Positions 29,164 through 40,100 of a stretch of 64,000 nucleotides of DNA are shown one piece after another. Position 1 is the stretch's first letter. Every line of letters begins with the position of its first letter. The translations under genes were made by a program, and so were the position numbers. The notes under the pieces are model-generated. The model saw only the letters and a list, made by a program, of their open reading frames with translations. It was not told the DNA's origin and did not search any database. Origin of the DNA: Rhizobacter sp. Root1238 (GTDB taxonomy: Bacteria > Pseudomonadota > Gammaproteobacteria > Burkholderiales > Burkholderiaceae_C); assembly GCF_001425825.1 (NCBI RefSeq), contig NZ_LMDM01000006.1, positions 1 through 64,000 on the forward strand, read 5' to 3'.

Positions 29164-31386
29164 ATGCCCCACCAAGCGGCCCCGTTCGCGCTGACCCGCG
29201 CCTCCCTCTGCATCGGACTGGCACTGGCCGCACTGGCAGCCCAGGCCCAGGAAGCCAGCGTGCTGGCCCCCGTCACCGTGACGGCCGAGCGCCGCGCCGA
29301 GAACGCGAAGGACGTGCCGATGTCGATCTCGACGCTCGGCGGCGAGAAGCTCGACGTGCTGAATTCGTCCGGCGAAGACGTGCGCATGCTGTCCGGCCGC
29401 GTGCCCAGCCTGAACATCGAATCGTCGTTCGGCCGTGCCTTCCCGCGCTTCTACATCCGCGGGTACGGCAACACCGACTTCCACCTGAACGCGTCGCAGC
29501 CGGTCTCGCTGATCTATGACGACGTGGTGCAGGAGAACCCGATCCTGAAGGGCTTCCCGGCCTTCGACCTGGAGCGCATCGAGGTGCTGGCCGGACCGCA
29601 AGGGACGCTGTTCGGCCGCAACACGCCGGCCGGCGTGGTGAAGTTCGAATCGGTCAAGCCGCAGCTGAAGAAAAACGGCGGCTACGGCAGCATCAGCTAC
29701 GGCAGCTTCGGGACCACCAACGTCGAAGGCGCGCTGAACGTTTCGGCGAGCCCCGATTTCGCGGCCCGCGTGTCGGTGCAATCGCAGCACCGCGACGACT
29801 GGGTCGACAACAATTACCGCCCGGCGCAGACCGACAAGCTCGAAGGCTACGACGACAACGCCGTCCGCCTGCAGGCGCTGTACCAGCCCGACAACAACTT
29901 CAGCGCGCTCGGCAACGTGCACTTGCGCGACCTGAAGGGAACGGCGCGGCTGTTCCGCGCCAACATCATCAAGAAGGGCAGCAACGACCTGGTCGACGGC
30001 TTCGACGAGAAGTCGGTGACGATCGACGGCAAGAACGAGCAGACGCTGTCGAACTTCGGCACCAGCCTGCGGCTGCGCTGGAACCTGGGCGAGGTGGCGC
30101 TGAACTCGATCAGCGGCTTCGAGCACCTGTACACCTACAGCCGTGGCGATGTCGACGGTGGTTTTGGTGCCCCGTATGCGCCCGGCGGCGCGAACGGCCC
30201 GGGCTTCATCCCGTTCTCGAGCGAGACCTCGGACGCACTGAACGGCCACCGCCAATACTCGCAGGAGTTCCGCCTCGAGTCGCTGGCCGGCGGGCCGCTG
30301 AAGTGGCAGGGCGGCGTCTACCTGTTCCGCGAACGCTACGTGATCGACAGCATCAGCTACGACACGATCTTCCACGGACCGGACACCTCGGTGAAGACCT
30401 CGCAGCTCAACAACGCCTGGGCGGTGTTCGGCTCGGCCAACTACCAGTTCACGCCGCAGCTGAACGTGCGCGGCGGGCTGCGCTACACGCACGACGAGAA
30501 GTTCCTGTCGACGACGACCGCCGACACCCCGATCAACACCACCGCCGGCACCAGCGCCGACACCAGCGACTCCAAGGTCAACTGGGACCTGAGCGGCACC
30601 TACGCGCTGACGCCCGACCTGAACCTGTATGCCCGCGTCGCCACCGGCTTCCGCGCGTCCAGCCTGCAGAACGCGTCGGCCTTCGGCCCGCAATCGAAGG
30701 CCGGGCCGGAGACCAACACCTCGTACGAGGCCGGCGTGAAGGCCGACCTGCTGAACAAGCGGGCGCGCACCTCGTTCAGCGTCTTCCACTACGACGTGAA
30801 GGACCAGCAGCTGAGCGCGGTGGGGGGCTCGCAGAACGTCACGACGCTGGTCAGCGCGAAGAAGGCGCAGGGCCAGGGCGTGGAGTTCAGCCTCGACGCC
30901 TACCTGACCGACACGCTGCTGCTGACGATGAACGGCAGCTACAACATGACGAAGATCAAGGACGGCGACCTCGTCGTCGCAGGCTGCGCGCAGTGCACGG
31001 TGAACGACCCGGCGGGCGCGGTGGCCGGCACGTACCACATCGACGGCAACCCGCTGCCGCAGGCCCCGAAGTGGATCGGCAACGTGACGCTGCGCTACGG
31101 CCTGCCGTCGGCGTCGGGCGGCGAGTACTTCGTCTACACCGACTGGGCGTACCGCAGCAAGATCAACTTCTTCCTGTACGAGTCGACCGAATTCACCGGC
31201 AAGTCGCTGCTGACCGGCGGGTTGCGGCTGGGCTACCAGTGGGCGAACGGCAAGTACGAGGCGGCGGTCTTCGCGCGCAACATCACCAACGAGATCCAGG
31301 TGGTGGGTGGGATCGACTTCAACAACCTGACGGGCTTCATCAACGAGCCGCGCACGTTCGGCGCGCAGTTCAAGGCGACGTTCTGA
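29164..31386 (+). CDS. TonB-dependent outer-membrane receptor
   Basis: A 740-aa outer-membrane transporter. A signal peptide ends near AAQAQE; a TonB-box-like APVTVTAERR and the plug domain (DVPMSISTLGGEKLD, YIRGYGNTDFH, VLAGPQGTLFGRNTPAGVVKF) follow. The barrel ends in FGAQFKATF with terminal Phe. The start MPHQAAPFAL was preferred to an upstream in-frame codon because it begins the signal peptide. It lies 79 bases after the NUP gene. I infer purine or nucleoside uptake from the neighbours; the sequence itself does not show the ligand. Confidence 0.9.
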   Translation: MPHQAAPFALTRASLCIGLALAALAAQAQEASVLAPVTVTAERRAENAKDVPMSISTLGGEKLDVLNSSGEDVRMLSGRVPSLNIESSFGRAFPRFYIRGYGNTDFHLNASQPVSLIYDDVVQENPILKGFPAFDLERIEVLAGPQGTLFGRNTPAGVVKFESVKPQLKKNGGYGSISYGSFGTTNVEGALNVSASPDFAARVSVQSQHRDDWVDNNYRPAQTDKLEGYDDNAVRLQALYQPDNNFSALGNVHLRDLKGTARLFRANIIKKGSNDLVDGFDEKSVTIDGKNEQTLSNFGTSLRLRWNLGEVALNSISGFEHLYTYSRGDVDGGFGAPYAPGGANGPGFIPFSSETSDALNGHRQYSQEFRLESLAGGPLKWQGGVYLFRERYVIDSISYDTIFHGPDTSVKTSQLNNAWAVFGSANYQFTPQLNVRGGLRYTHDEKFLSTTTADTPINTTAGTSADTSDSKVNWDLSGTYALTPDLNLYARVATGFRASSLQNASAFGPQSKAGPETNTSYEAGVKADLLNKRARTSFSVFHYDVKDQQLSAVGGSQNVTTLVSAKKAQGQGVEFSLDAYLTDTLLLTMNGSYNMTKIKDGDLVVAGCAQCTVNDPAGAVAGTYHIDGNPLPQAPKWIGNVTLRYGLPSASGGEYFVYTDWAYRSKINFFLYESTEFTGKSLLTGGLRLGYQWANGKYEAAVFARNITNEIQVVGGIDFNNLTGFINEPRTFGAQFKATF

Positions 31387-31466
31387 TCTTTGCGGTTGCA
31401 GGAGTGGCCAGGGCGCGGGCGGGGAGGCCGCGGAGCTCCGGCGGATTCCTGGGTGGACGCTCCCCC

Positions 31467-31591
31467 CGTTCGCCCTGAGCTTGTCGAAGGGCTTGTTCAC
31501 ACGGCACCAAGGCTTCGACAGGCTCAGCCCGACCCTTCGACAAGCTCAGGGCGAGCGGGTTCAGGCTTCGACAAGCTCAGCCCGAACGGGG
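31467..31591. repeat. cluster of REP-like palindromic repeats
   Basis: Four copies of a TTCGACAAGCTCAGSSCGA-type unit occur in alternating orientation: at 31467-31491 (inverted), 31511-31532, 31533-31559 and 31563-31591. Neighbouring copies can form hairpins. The same unit recurs near 41.3 kb. These are short interspersed elements between genes; they may act as transcription terminators for the converging TonB receptor and AEC genes. Confidence 0.75.
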
Positions 31592-31625
31592 TGGTGGTGA
31601 GCGCCGCATGCCGTTCGCGCCGCGC

Positions 31626-32528
31626 TCAGGGAAGCGCCGCAAGCACCGCCAGCCACACCGGGATGCTCAGCATCCCGATCAAGGTCGATAAGGTGACGAG
31701 GCCCGCGACATAGGCGCCGTCGCCGCCCATGCGCGCCGCGAGCACATAGGCGCTCGACGCAGTGGGCATCGCCGCGAACAGCACGACGATGTCGCGCTGC
31801 GCGAGCGGCAGTGCCAGCGCGGCCGTCAGCCCGATCGCCACCGCCGGCAGCACCGCATGCCGGATCGCCAGGAAGGCCGCTGCCAGCCCCGGTGCGGCGC
31901 GCAACCCGGCCACCCGCAGCCCTGCCCCCACCGCCATCAGCCCGACCGGCAGCGCCGCGACACCGATGCGCTGCAGCGTCGTCGCGACCGCGTCCGGAAA
32001 ACGCAGGCCGATCAGGTTCGCGATCAACCCCGCCACCGTGCTGACGATCAGCGGGTTGCGCACGATCTCACGCGCATACGAATGCCCACCGTGGCGCGCC
32101 AGCGGCCACACCGCCGCCACGTTGCACAGCGGCACGCCCAGCGCGATCAGCAAGGCCATCCACGCGACGCCCTGCTGCCCACCCAACCGCTCGGCCAGCG
32201 CCAGCGCGATGAACGAGTTGAAGCGGAACGCCGTCTGCGCGCCCGAGGCATGCAGGCGCGCATCCACCCCCGGCCAGCGCTTCAGCGCGTAGGACAGCGC
32301 GATGCCCGCCAGCAGCATGCCGACACCGCTCGCCGCCAGGCTCAGCGTCTGCGTCGGCTGCAGCGGGCTGCGCACGATCGAGTTGAACAGCAGCACCGGG
32401 AACAGCACGTAGTAGACGAGCCGTTCGGCGGCCTCCCACACCGGGCGGTCGAGTGCGGTGTAGCGGCAGATGCAGAAGCCGCAGACGATCAGCAGGAAAT
32501 CTGGGAGCAACAGCAGGGCATTCGACAT
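31626..32528 (-). CDS. AEC-family (auxin efflux carrier-like) transporter
   Basis: A 300-aa inner-membrane carrier with about ten helices. It starts [20 protein letters not shown] and has the family features of small residues and Pro/Asn in the middle of helices ([22 protein letters not shown] and [17 protein letters not shown]). Bacterial AEC proteins export malate, malonate and other carboxylates; no substrate can be named. The start MSNALLLLP was chosen over an upstream extension lacking hydrophobic character. It is divergent from the Bug-type binding protein. Confidence 0.88.
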   Translation of the reverse strand: MSNALLLLPDFLLIVCGFCICRYTALDRPVWEAAERLVYYVLFPVLLFNSIVRSPLQPTQTLSLAASGVGMLLAGIALSYALKRWPGVDARLHASGAQTAFRFNSFIALALAERLGGQQGVAWMALLIALGVPLCNVAAVWPLARHGGHSYAREIVRNPLIVSTVAGLIANLIGLRFPDAVATTLQRIGVAALPVGLMAVGAGLRVAGLRAAPGLAAAFLAIRHAVLPAVAIGLTAALALPLAQRDIVVLFAAMPTASSAYVLAARMGGDGAYVAGLVTLSTLIGMLSIPVWLAVLAALP

Positions 32529-32674
32529 GCGGCCCGAGTGTGCCAGCGACACCGGGCGCCTTCGTGCTTTCCCGCATCGTAGTTTCCACACTGCCGCCGC
32601 GAAGGCGTCGGGGCAGGATCGCTCACAATCCCCGATCGTTCCGTGCCTCGACCTCATCCGCAACAGGAGACACC

Positions 32675-33649
32675 ATGCAACGCAGAACATTGATCGCCGC
32701 CGCCGCCTTCGCGAGCGCGCTGCTTGCCGCCCACGGCGCCCAGGCCCAGGCGTATCCGACCAAGCCGGTGCGGCTGGTCGTGCCCTTCGCGCCCGGTGGC
32801 ACGACCGACATCATTGCCCGCGTGGTGGCCGAGAAGATCAACGGCCCGCTCGGCCAGACGATGATCGTCGAGAACAAGGCCGGCGGCGGCGGCTCGGTCG
32901 GCGCCAACGAGATCGCGAAGGCGACGCCCGACGGCTACTCGCTCGGCGTCGCCACCGTGTCGACGACCGCGGCCAACCCGGCCATCAACGCGAAGATCCC
33001 GTACAACCCGATCACCGACTTCACGCCGATCATCAACGTGGCGGCCACGCCGAACGTGATCGCGGTGCACCCGAGCTTCCCGGCCCGTGACTTCGCCGGC
33101 TTCCTGGCCGAGCTGAAGAAGAACCCCGGCAAGTACTCGTTCAGCAGCTCGGGCACCGGCGGCATCGGCCACCTGCAGATGGAGCTGTTCAAGAGCCTGT
33201 CGAACACCTTCGTCACGCACATCCCGTACCGCGGCGCCGGCCCGGCGCTCAACGACACCATCGCCGGCCAGGTGCCGATGATCTTCGACAACCTGCCGTC
33301 CGCCCTGCCCTTCATCAAGGACGGCCGGCTGATCCCGATCGTCGTCGCGGCACCCACGCGCCTCGCGGTGCTGCCGAACGTGCCGACCTTCAAGGAAGTC
33401 GGCTTCGAAGGCGTCAACCGCATGGCCTACTACGGCATCTACGGCCCGAAGGGCCTGCCGAAGGACATCGTCGACAAGGTCAGCGTCGCGGTGAAGAAGA
33501 CGCTGGAAGACCCGGCGGTGAAGAAGCGCATCGAGGAGACCGGCTCGCTGCTGGTGGCCAACACGCCCGAGCAGTTCGCGGCGCAGATCGCGGCCGAGTA
33601 CGAGGTGTACAAGAAGGTCGTCGCGCAGCAGAAACTCAAGTTGGACTGA
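32675..33649 (+). CDS. TctC/Bug-family periplasmic binding protein
   Basis: A 324-aa extracytoplasmic solute receptor of the tripartite tricarboxylate transporter family, greatly expanded in Burkholderiales. The signal peptide ends AAHGAQAQA. The family motifs [41 protein letters not shown] and [24 protein letters not shown] line the carboxylate site. AGGAGA lies four bases before the ATG. No TctA/TctB genes are present, so it is an orphan receptor. The xerD start follows its stop without a gap. Confidence 0.94.
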   Translation: MQRRTLIAAAAFASALLAAHGAQAQAYPTKPVRLVVPFAPGGTTDIIARVVAEKINGPLGQTMIVENKAGGGGSVGANEIAKATPDGYSLGVATVSTTAANPAINAKIPYNPITDFTPIINVAATPNVIAVHPSFPARDFAGFLAELKKNPGKYSFSSSGTGGIGHLQMELFKSLSNTFVTHIPYRGAGPALNDTIAGQVPMIFDNLPSALPFIKDGRLIPIVVAAPTRLAVLPNVPTFKEVGFEGVNRMAYYGIYGPKGLPKDIVDKVSVAVKKTLEDPAVKKRIEETGSLLVANTPEQFAAQIAAEYEVYKKVVAQQKLKLD

Positions 33650-34573
33650 TTGAGCACAGCCCTGTTGCAGGCTTCGCCTGAACTGACGGACAGCCACGGC
33701 GCGATCGATCGCTTCATCGACGCGCTGTGGATCGAGGACGGCCTCGCGGCCAACTCGCTGGCCGCCTACCGGCGCGACCTGACGCTGTATGCGCAGTGGC
33801 TCGCGAATGAGCCGAAGAAGGCGCTGAACGCCACCACCGAGATCGACCTGCGCGCCTATGCGGTGACGCAGGTCGCCGGCAAGGCCACCAGTGCGAACCG
33901 GCGGCTCACCGTCTTCAAGCGCTACTTTCGCTGGGCGCTGCGCGAGCACCTGGTCGCCACCGACCCGACGCTGAAGCTGCTGACCGCGCGCCAGCCGCTG
34001 CGCGTGCCGAAGACGCTCAGCGAAGCCCAGGTCGAAGCGCTGCTGAAGGCGCCCGACACCGACACCCCGCTCGGCCTGCGCGACCGCACGATGCTCGAGC
34101 TGATGTATGCGAGCGGGCTGCGCGTTAGCGAACTCGTCACGCTGAAGGCGGTGCACCTCGGGCTGTCGGACGGTGCGCTGCGCGTCACCGGCAAGGGCTC
34201 GAAGGAACGCATCGTGCCGTTCGGCGACGAAGCGCATGCGTGGCTGCGGCGCTACCTCGACGAGGCGCGCGCCGACATCCTGAAGGGCCAGGCGAGCGAT
34301 GCCCTCTTCGTCACCGGCCGCGGCGGACCGATGACGCGGCAGATGTTCTGGCAGCTCGTCAAGAAGTACGCGCTGCAGGCCGGCATCCATGCGCCGCTGT
34401 CGCCGCACACGCTGCGCCATGCCTTCGCGACCCACCTGCTGAACCACGGCGCCGACCTGCGCGCGGTGCAGATGCTGCTGGGGCATGCCGACATCTCCAC
34501 CACCACCATCTACACGCACGTGGCGCGGGAGCGGTTGAAGGCGCTGCACGCCGCCCACCACCCCCGCGGCTGA
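33650..34573 (+). CDS. xerD: site-specific tyrosine recombinase XerD
   Basis: Works with XerC and FtsK at dif to resolve chromosome dimers, 307 aa. Catalytic residues are visible: Arg in ASGLRVSELV, Lys in GKGSKERIVPF, His-x-x-Arg in PHTLRHAFATHL, His in LLGHADIST and the Tyr nucleophile in TTIYTHVARERL. The start is TTG and directly abuts the previous stop, so expression probably depends on read-through from the Bug gene. It ends two bases before a convergent stop. Confidence 0.93.
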   Translation: MSTALLQASPELTDSHGAIDRFIDALWIEDGLAANSLAAYRRDLTLYAQWLANEPKKALNATTEIDLRAYAVTQVAGKATSANRRLTVFKRYFRWALREHLVATDPTLKLLTARQPLRVPKTLSEAQVEALLKAPDTDTPLGLRDRTMLELMYASGLRVSELVTLKAVHLGLSDGALRVTGKGSKERIVPFGDEAHAWLRRYLDEARADILKGQASDALFVTGRGGPMTRQMFWQLVKKYALQAGIHAPLSPHTLRHAFATHLLNHGADLRAVQMLLGHADISTTTIYTHVARERLKALHAAHHPRG

Positions 34574-34575
34574 CG

Positions 34576-37173
34576 CTATTTCACGATCACCAGGTACATG
34601 CTGATGCCGGCGTTGTTCAGCGGCCCCAGCGTCACCGTGCCGGCGTTCAAGCGCTTCTTGAAGATGCTGAACGCGCGGGCCGTGCCACCCTCCGAGGTCG
34701 TCAGGTCGCTCCCGGTGTCGACCCAGCTGCTGTCCACCCACGACGGCAGCGCACCGCGGTTGTCGAACGCCAGGTAGACATCCGCCGCCGCGCTCAGCGA
34801 GAAGGTCGCGAGCGGCGTGCCGGTGTACGACTTCGACGCGTTCGCGGTGCGGACCCAGCTGCCACCGGTCACCGCGGCCGGCAGGCTCGCGACGGTGAAC
34901 GCGCGGTCGCCGTAGACGGTGTTGCCGACCTGCAGGTTGGCCAGGATCGACCAGGCCGCCGAATTGCTGCCGTCGGACACCAGCAGGTTGCCGACCACCG
35001 CCACCGGCGGCGTCGTGGCGCAGCCTGTCACGCGCGCGCCGCCCCAGTCGGCATGGTCCGAGCCCTTGCCATCGCCGCCGTCGGTGACGACCAGCCGCAA
35101 CTGGTTCTTGCCGGCCACGCTGACGTCGGCCTTCTTGCGCAGGTCGCCGGCGCGGGTCACGCCGCTGTCGTAGGCCAGCGCGCCGTCCAGCCAGACCTGG
35201 AACACCACCGAGCCGTTGTTGCCGACCTCGCCGTCGATCGCCAGGTCGGACAGGAAGTGCCCCGAGCAGTTGCCGTTCAGCGCGAACGTGATGTCCGACG
35301 GCGCATGCACGCCCAGCCCGCGCGGGTACGGCACGCCGGCCAGCACCATTGGCTTGCCGTCGGCCGCGCCCTGCTCGCCGTTGCTGCGGTCCACCTCGTA
35401 CGGCCCCCAGCCATTGGCCGGCGTGCCGACCACCGGCAACTGGCTGACGGGGGTGCGCGGAATGATGTCGCGCGTCGCGCTCGCGGTGGCACCGGACGAA
35501 TCGCGCACCGTCAGCGTGATGCGCAGCCACATGTTGGCCTCGGTCGCCTCGAAGTCAGGCACCGTGAAGCTGCCGTTGGTCGCGCCGCTGACCGGCGTCA
35601 CGAACGAATGCGCGTGCGAGTCGTGCTGGAAATCGACCTTCCAGGTGAACGCGCTCGCCGGCAGGTTGCCGTCTTCCGGGTCGCCGCCGCTGCCGGAGTA
35701 CGAGATCACGTCGCCGGTCGAGAAGCCCGCGCCGGCCGCCGGCGCGACGATGGTCGCGGTCGGCGCGCGGTTGGTCGTGACCGTCAGCGTCGCGTCGTTC
35801 GACGTGACGCTGCCCGACGCGTTCGTCACCACCGCGCGGAACGTCGCGCCGGAGTCGTTGACGGTGGTCGTCGCGAGCGTGTAGCTGCTGGCCGTCGCGC
35901 CCGAGATGTTCGCGCCGTTGCGCTGCCACTGGTAGCTGGTCGCGCCATCGGCGCCGACGCTGAAGGTCGCGGCGGTTCCGACGTACACCGTGATGCTCTG
36001 TGGCTGCGCGGTGATGGCCGGCGCCTGGCTGCCGGTGTAGCTGATCTTGCCGACGGTGCCCGCCCCCGGCGCCGGCGTGCCGGTGCCCTGGTTGCGCGCC
36101 AGGTAGTACATCGCACCGCTCGGCGACACGCCGATGTTGGTCGGGTTGCCGATGCCGCTCGCGAAGTTGTTGATCACCGTCGGCGACGCGAGGCTCAGCG
36201 ACTTGATCGTGCCGTTGCAGAAGTCGGCGAAGAACAGCTGGCCGACGTAGCTGGCCGGGAAGCGCGCCGTCGCCGGGTTGTAGAACTGCGTGCCGGTGAT
36301 CGAGCAGCCGACCGAGTGCGAGTAGGCGTAGATCGGGTTGAGGTACGACGCGTTGGTGCCAGTGCCCTCGACCGCCGGCCAGCCGTAGTTGCCGCCGGCC
36401 TGGCCGCGGTTGATCTCTTCCCAGCTGCCCTGGCCGACATCGCCGATCACGATCGCGCCGGTGGTCGGCTGGATGTCGAGCACGAACGGGTTGCGGAAGC
36501 CCAGCATGTAGTTGGCCTTGTAGGCGCTCGCATTGCTGAAGAACGGGTTGTCCGACGGGATGGTGCCGTCGGCGTTGATGCGCAGCACCTTGCCGAAGGC
36601 GCTCGCCAGGTTCTGCGAGTTCGACGTGGCCACCGGCTGCGGGTTGTCTTCGTGGTTGCCGACCGCGATGTACAGCTTGCCGTCGGTGCCGAAGCGCATC
36701 GCGCCGCCCATGTGCCACTTGGTCGCGCTCGGGATGTCGGGCAGCTCGAAGATCACCCGCTCGCTGCCGGCCACCACGGTGTCGGCCGCTTCGGTGACGC
36801 GGACCACGCGGTTGCGCGACACGCTGCCGACCACCGTCGAGCAGTAGAAGTAGACGTAGTGGTTGGTGGCGAAGGCAGGATCGGGCACGACGCCGAGGCA
36901 GCCGCGCTCGTTGGTCGAATCGACGTTGGCGAAGGCGTGGAAGTTCGCCGCCAGCATCGCGTCGTTCTTGATGATGCGCACGATGCCGTTCTGCTGCACG
37001 ACCAGCACGCGACCGTCGGGCATCACCGCCATCGAGGTCGGGCTGGTCAGGCCGGTGGCGACCTGCGCGTCGACGAAACCGGTCGGCACGCTCGCGGCCA
37101 GCGCGGGGCTGGCGATCAGCGCGCCGGCGGCAAGGCCGCCGCACAGGCGACGCAGTCGGGTGAGAAGCTTCAT
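34576..37173 (-). CDS. exported PQQ-type sugar dehydrogenase with Ig-like, NPCBM and C-terminal module
   Basis: A modular 865-aa secreted protein. A signal peptide (1-27) is followed by a six-bladed sorbosone/soluble-glucose-dehydrogenase propeller (about 30-380) with the probable catalytic His154 in KWHMGGAMRF and Arg227-Asn228 in GFRNPF. Then come an Ig-like domain (about 390-470), a PKD/cadherin-like segment, an NPCBM-type carbohydrate-binding domain (about 575-720, GWGPYEVDRSNGE and GLGVHAPSDI) and a terminal module of about 130 aa ending MYLVIVK. That last module also ends the next upstream protein. It would oxidise sugars outside the cytoplasm, with PQQ supplied from elsewhere. The gene lies 16 bases behind the cytochrome gene and is clearly in its operon. 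Confidence 0.85.
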   Translation of the reverse strand: MKLLTRLRRLCGGLAAGALIASPALAASVPTGFVDAQVATGLTSPTSMAVMPDGRVLVVQQNGIVRIIKNDAMLAANFHAFANVDSTNERGCLGVVPDPAFATNHYVYFYCSTVVGSVSRNRVVRVTEAADTVVAGSERVIFELPDIPSATKWHMGGAMRFGTDGKLYIAVGNHEDNPQPVATSNSQNLASAFGKVLRINADGTIPSDNPFFSNASAYKANYMLGFRNPFVLDIQPTTGAIVIGDVGQGSWEEINRGQAGGNYGWPAVEGTGTNASYLNPIYAYSHSVGCSITGTQFYNPATARFPASYVGQLFFADFCNGTIKSLSLASPTVINNFASGIGNPTNIGVSPSGAMYYLARNQGTGTPAPGAGTVGKISYTGSQAPAITAQPQSITVYVGTAATFSVGADGATSYQWQRNGANISGATASSYTLATTTVNDSGATFRAVVTNASGSVTSNDATLTVTTNRAPTATIVAPAAGAGFSTGDVISYSGSGGDPEDGNLPASAFTWKVDFQHDSHAHSFVTPVSGATNGSFTVPDFEATEANMWLRITLTVRDSSGATASATRDIIPRTPVSQLPVVGTPANGWGPYEVDRSNGEQGAADGKPMVLAGVPYPRGLGVHAPSDITFALNGNCSGHFLSDLAIDGEVGNNGSVVFQVWLDGALAYDSGVTRAGDLRKKADVSVAGKNQLRLVVTDGGDGKGSDHADWGGARVTGCATTPPVAVVGNLLVSDGSNSAAWSILANLQVGNTVYGDRAFTVASLPAAVTGGSWVRTANASKSYTGTPLATFSLSAAADVYLAFDNRGALPSWVDSSWVDTGSDLTTSEGGTARAFSIFKKRLNAGTVTLGPLNNAGISMYLVIVK

Positions 37174-37189
37174 GGAGGGCTCCTGAGGT

Positions 37190-40100
37190 TCACTTGACGA
37201 TGACGGAATACATGCTCACGCCGGTGTTGTTCAGCGGCCCGAGCGACACCGTCCCGGCCGGGAAGTTCTTGCGGTACAGCACGAAGGTCCGCCCCGGCGA
37301 TTCGCTGTTGACGATCTGCAGTCCGGAGTTGGTCCAGCCGCTCATCCACGACGGCGCGCTCGTGCGGTTGTCGATGCCGACGTACACGTCGGCCGCCTGG
37401 CTGATCGTGAAGCTCGCGAGCGTCGCGCCGGTGAAGGCGCGCGAGAGGTTCGCGGTGCGCAGCCAGGTCGATCCGGCCAATGCCGCCGGCACGCTGGTGA
37501 CGGTGTAGGTGCGGTCGCCGTACTGCAGGTTGCCGGCCTGCAGGTTCGACGCCAGCGCCCAGCCGCCGGCGTTCGCGGTGTCCTGCACCGACAGGTTGCT
37601 CAGCACGACACCGGCCGCGCCGTCGGTGCTGTCGTCGAGCTGCAGCAGGTAGCTCACCAGCTGCGTGCGCTGCGCCGCCGTCAGGCTGCTCGCGGCGCCG
37701 TGCAGGCCGGCGGTGTTGGCGGTGGTCAGCACGTCCAGCAGCGTCGCGGCCGAGCCGTCGTGCAGGTAGGGCGCGCTGTCCCACACGCCGCGCAGCGTCG
37801 GCGTGTCGATGCCGGTCAGCGGCCCGCCGAGGCGCTTGCCCGACGACGCCTTGATCGTGCCCACGTCATGCAGCACGCCGGTCGCGCTGTCGGTGAAGTC
37901 GGCGCCCGAGTGGCAGCTGCTGCACTGGCCCGCGCCCTTGAAGATCGCCTGGCCGGCGACGCCGTCAGCGGTCAGCGTGCCGTCGGCATTGCGGTACGGG
38001 CTCGGGCCGACCGTGGCGAGCGAGCTGACGTAGGCCGCCAGCGCGTCGAGCTCGGCGCTGACGCCCGCCTTCGGGTTGCCCAGCGGCTGGTTGCGCGTGC
38101 CGGTGTTGAACTGCGCATCGGTCATGAAGCCGGTGCCGCCGAACGCGTTGCGCATGTCGTGCTCGAAGTCCTGGATCTCGTCGAAGTTCGCGCTCCAGTG
38201 CACCCGGCCCTGGCCGGTGCCGCGCCGGCCGTTCAGCACCGTGGTGTTGCGCAGGCCCTCGCCGCGGTCGGTGAAGTCCATCACGCGGCCGTCGTGCCCG
38301 CCGTCCTGGTGGCAGCTGGCGCACGAGATGTACTTGTCGCGGTTCATGCGCCGGTCGTCGGCGTTGTAGAAGATCTGCTTGCCCTGGAACACCTGCGCCG
38401 ACAGCGGCTCCGACGAGACCGCCGCCACGTCGACGATCTTGCTCGCGACGTTGCTGGTCGCGTTCAGGATGCCGTTCACGTCGTACACGCCGACGTTGCG
38501 CGACATGAAGTTCTGCACGTACAGCCGGCCGTTCGGCGTCAGCAGCATCCCGCGCGGCGCGCGGCCGACGTTGACGATGCCGGTGCTGATCTGGCGCGTG
38601 TAGGCGTCGACCACCTCGATCTGGTTGGTGCCCTGCGTCGAGACGAACGCGTAGTCGCCGAGCGGGCTGAACACCACCGCGTTCGCGAGCTCGCGGTCGT
38701 TCAGGTCGATGCGGTCGGCCAGCACCTCGGCGTTGGTGTCCAGCGCGATCTGCGAGACGATGGTGCGCACCGTGCTCTCGAAGGTCAGCGCCTGGCCGTC
38801 GCGGAACGTGCCGCGCAGCGTGTTGTCCTTCTTCGACGGGATCCAGGCGCGCTGGCCGTCGGGCTGGATCGCGATCGACGTGATGAAGTTCGGCACGCCG
38901 CGGCCGCTGGCCTCGGTGTCGGGCCCAGGGTCAGTCGCCAGCGCGAAGGTGCGGGTGACGGCGGTCAGCCCTGCATTCACCTCGATCACCTCGCCGCGCG
39001 TGGCCGGCGACAGGTAGCGGGTGACGAGCACGCGCGACGAATCGCCGCTGATCGCGATGCCGCGCGGCACCGCGCCGAGCGACAGCGTGGCCTGGACCGC
39101 GCCGGTCGTCGGGTGCAGCTTGACGACGCCCTGCGAGCCCGACAGCGACACGTAGGCCGCGGTGCCGGCCGGATTGAAGACGATGCCGAACGGCCGCGAG
39201 CCGTTGCCGAGCGCGATCGACTGCACGATGCCGCCGCTGGCCGGGTCGAGGATGCTGATGTCGCCCGAACCGAAGTTGGCGACCCACAGCCGGCCGTCGG
39301 GCGCGAAGGCCAGCGTCTGCGGGTTGGTGCCGACGCCGACCTCCAGCGCCCGGGTGTTGTTCGCGGTGTTGATCGCGCTGACGGTGTTGCTGTCGGAGTT
39401 GACGACCCACACGCGGCTGCGGCCGGCGTCGTAGGCGATGGTGCCGGTGCTGCGCGGCGCGTTCGCGGTCGGCGCGGTGTGGATGGTCTGGTTGGCCGAG
39501 CAGGTGCTCGTTTGCGTGCCGCTGCGCACCGACAGGATCACCGGGTAGTGGCGCGGCGCGGCGTAGCTGTGCGTGGCCGACGGCGTGGTCGAGAACGCGG
39601 TGCTGCTGCCGTCGCCGAAGCTCCACGAGTACTGCAGGTTGCTGCCGCTGGTCGAGGCCGGCGCGAACGACTGGCTGCTGCCGACCAGCGCGGCGCTGCG
39701 CGGCGCGAGCGTGCAGGCCACCGCGGCACTGCCGGCGGTCGTGAAGCGCGACGTGAAGGCGGCCACGCCATTGCCGTTGTCGTCCTTCATGCCGCCGGCG
39801 GGCACCACCACCTCGTAGGTGGTGCCGGGGAAGAACGGCGCATCGGGCGCGAAGTTCAGCACGCCGGACTGCCCGCTGTAGCGGCCGGGCAGCGCCGAGC
39901 CGCCGACCGGGCGCACGATGAAGCTGGTGGTCGACACGGTGCGCAGGTCGATGTGCGCGGTGGTGGTGAGGCCCACGCGGCTCGTCACCGGCATGCTGGC
40001 CGCGTTGTTCTTCGGCGAGACCATGTTGACGCTCGGCGTCTGCGTCCACGGCGCGGCCTGGTGCGGCACGATGGCGCTGCCCGAGCCGTGGTCGTTGCCG

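Noticed and set aside
29089-31500. An 803-codon open frame antisense to the TonB receptor
   Set aside because: Shadow of a conserved receptor gene; no recognisable domain.
32654-37197. Long overlapping frames (958 and 985 codons) antisense to the Bug, xerD and dehydrogenase genes
   Set aside because: They cross several real genes on the opposite strands and lack any conserved motif.
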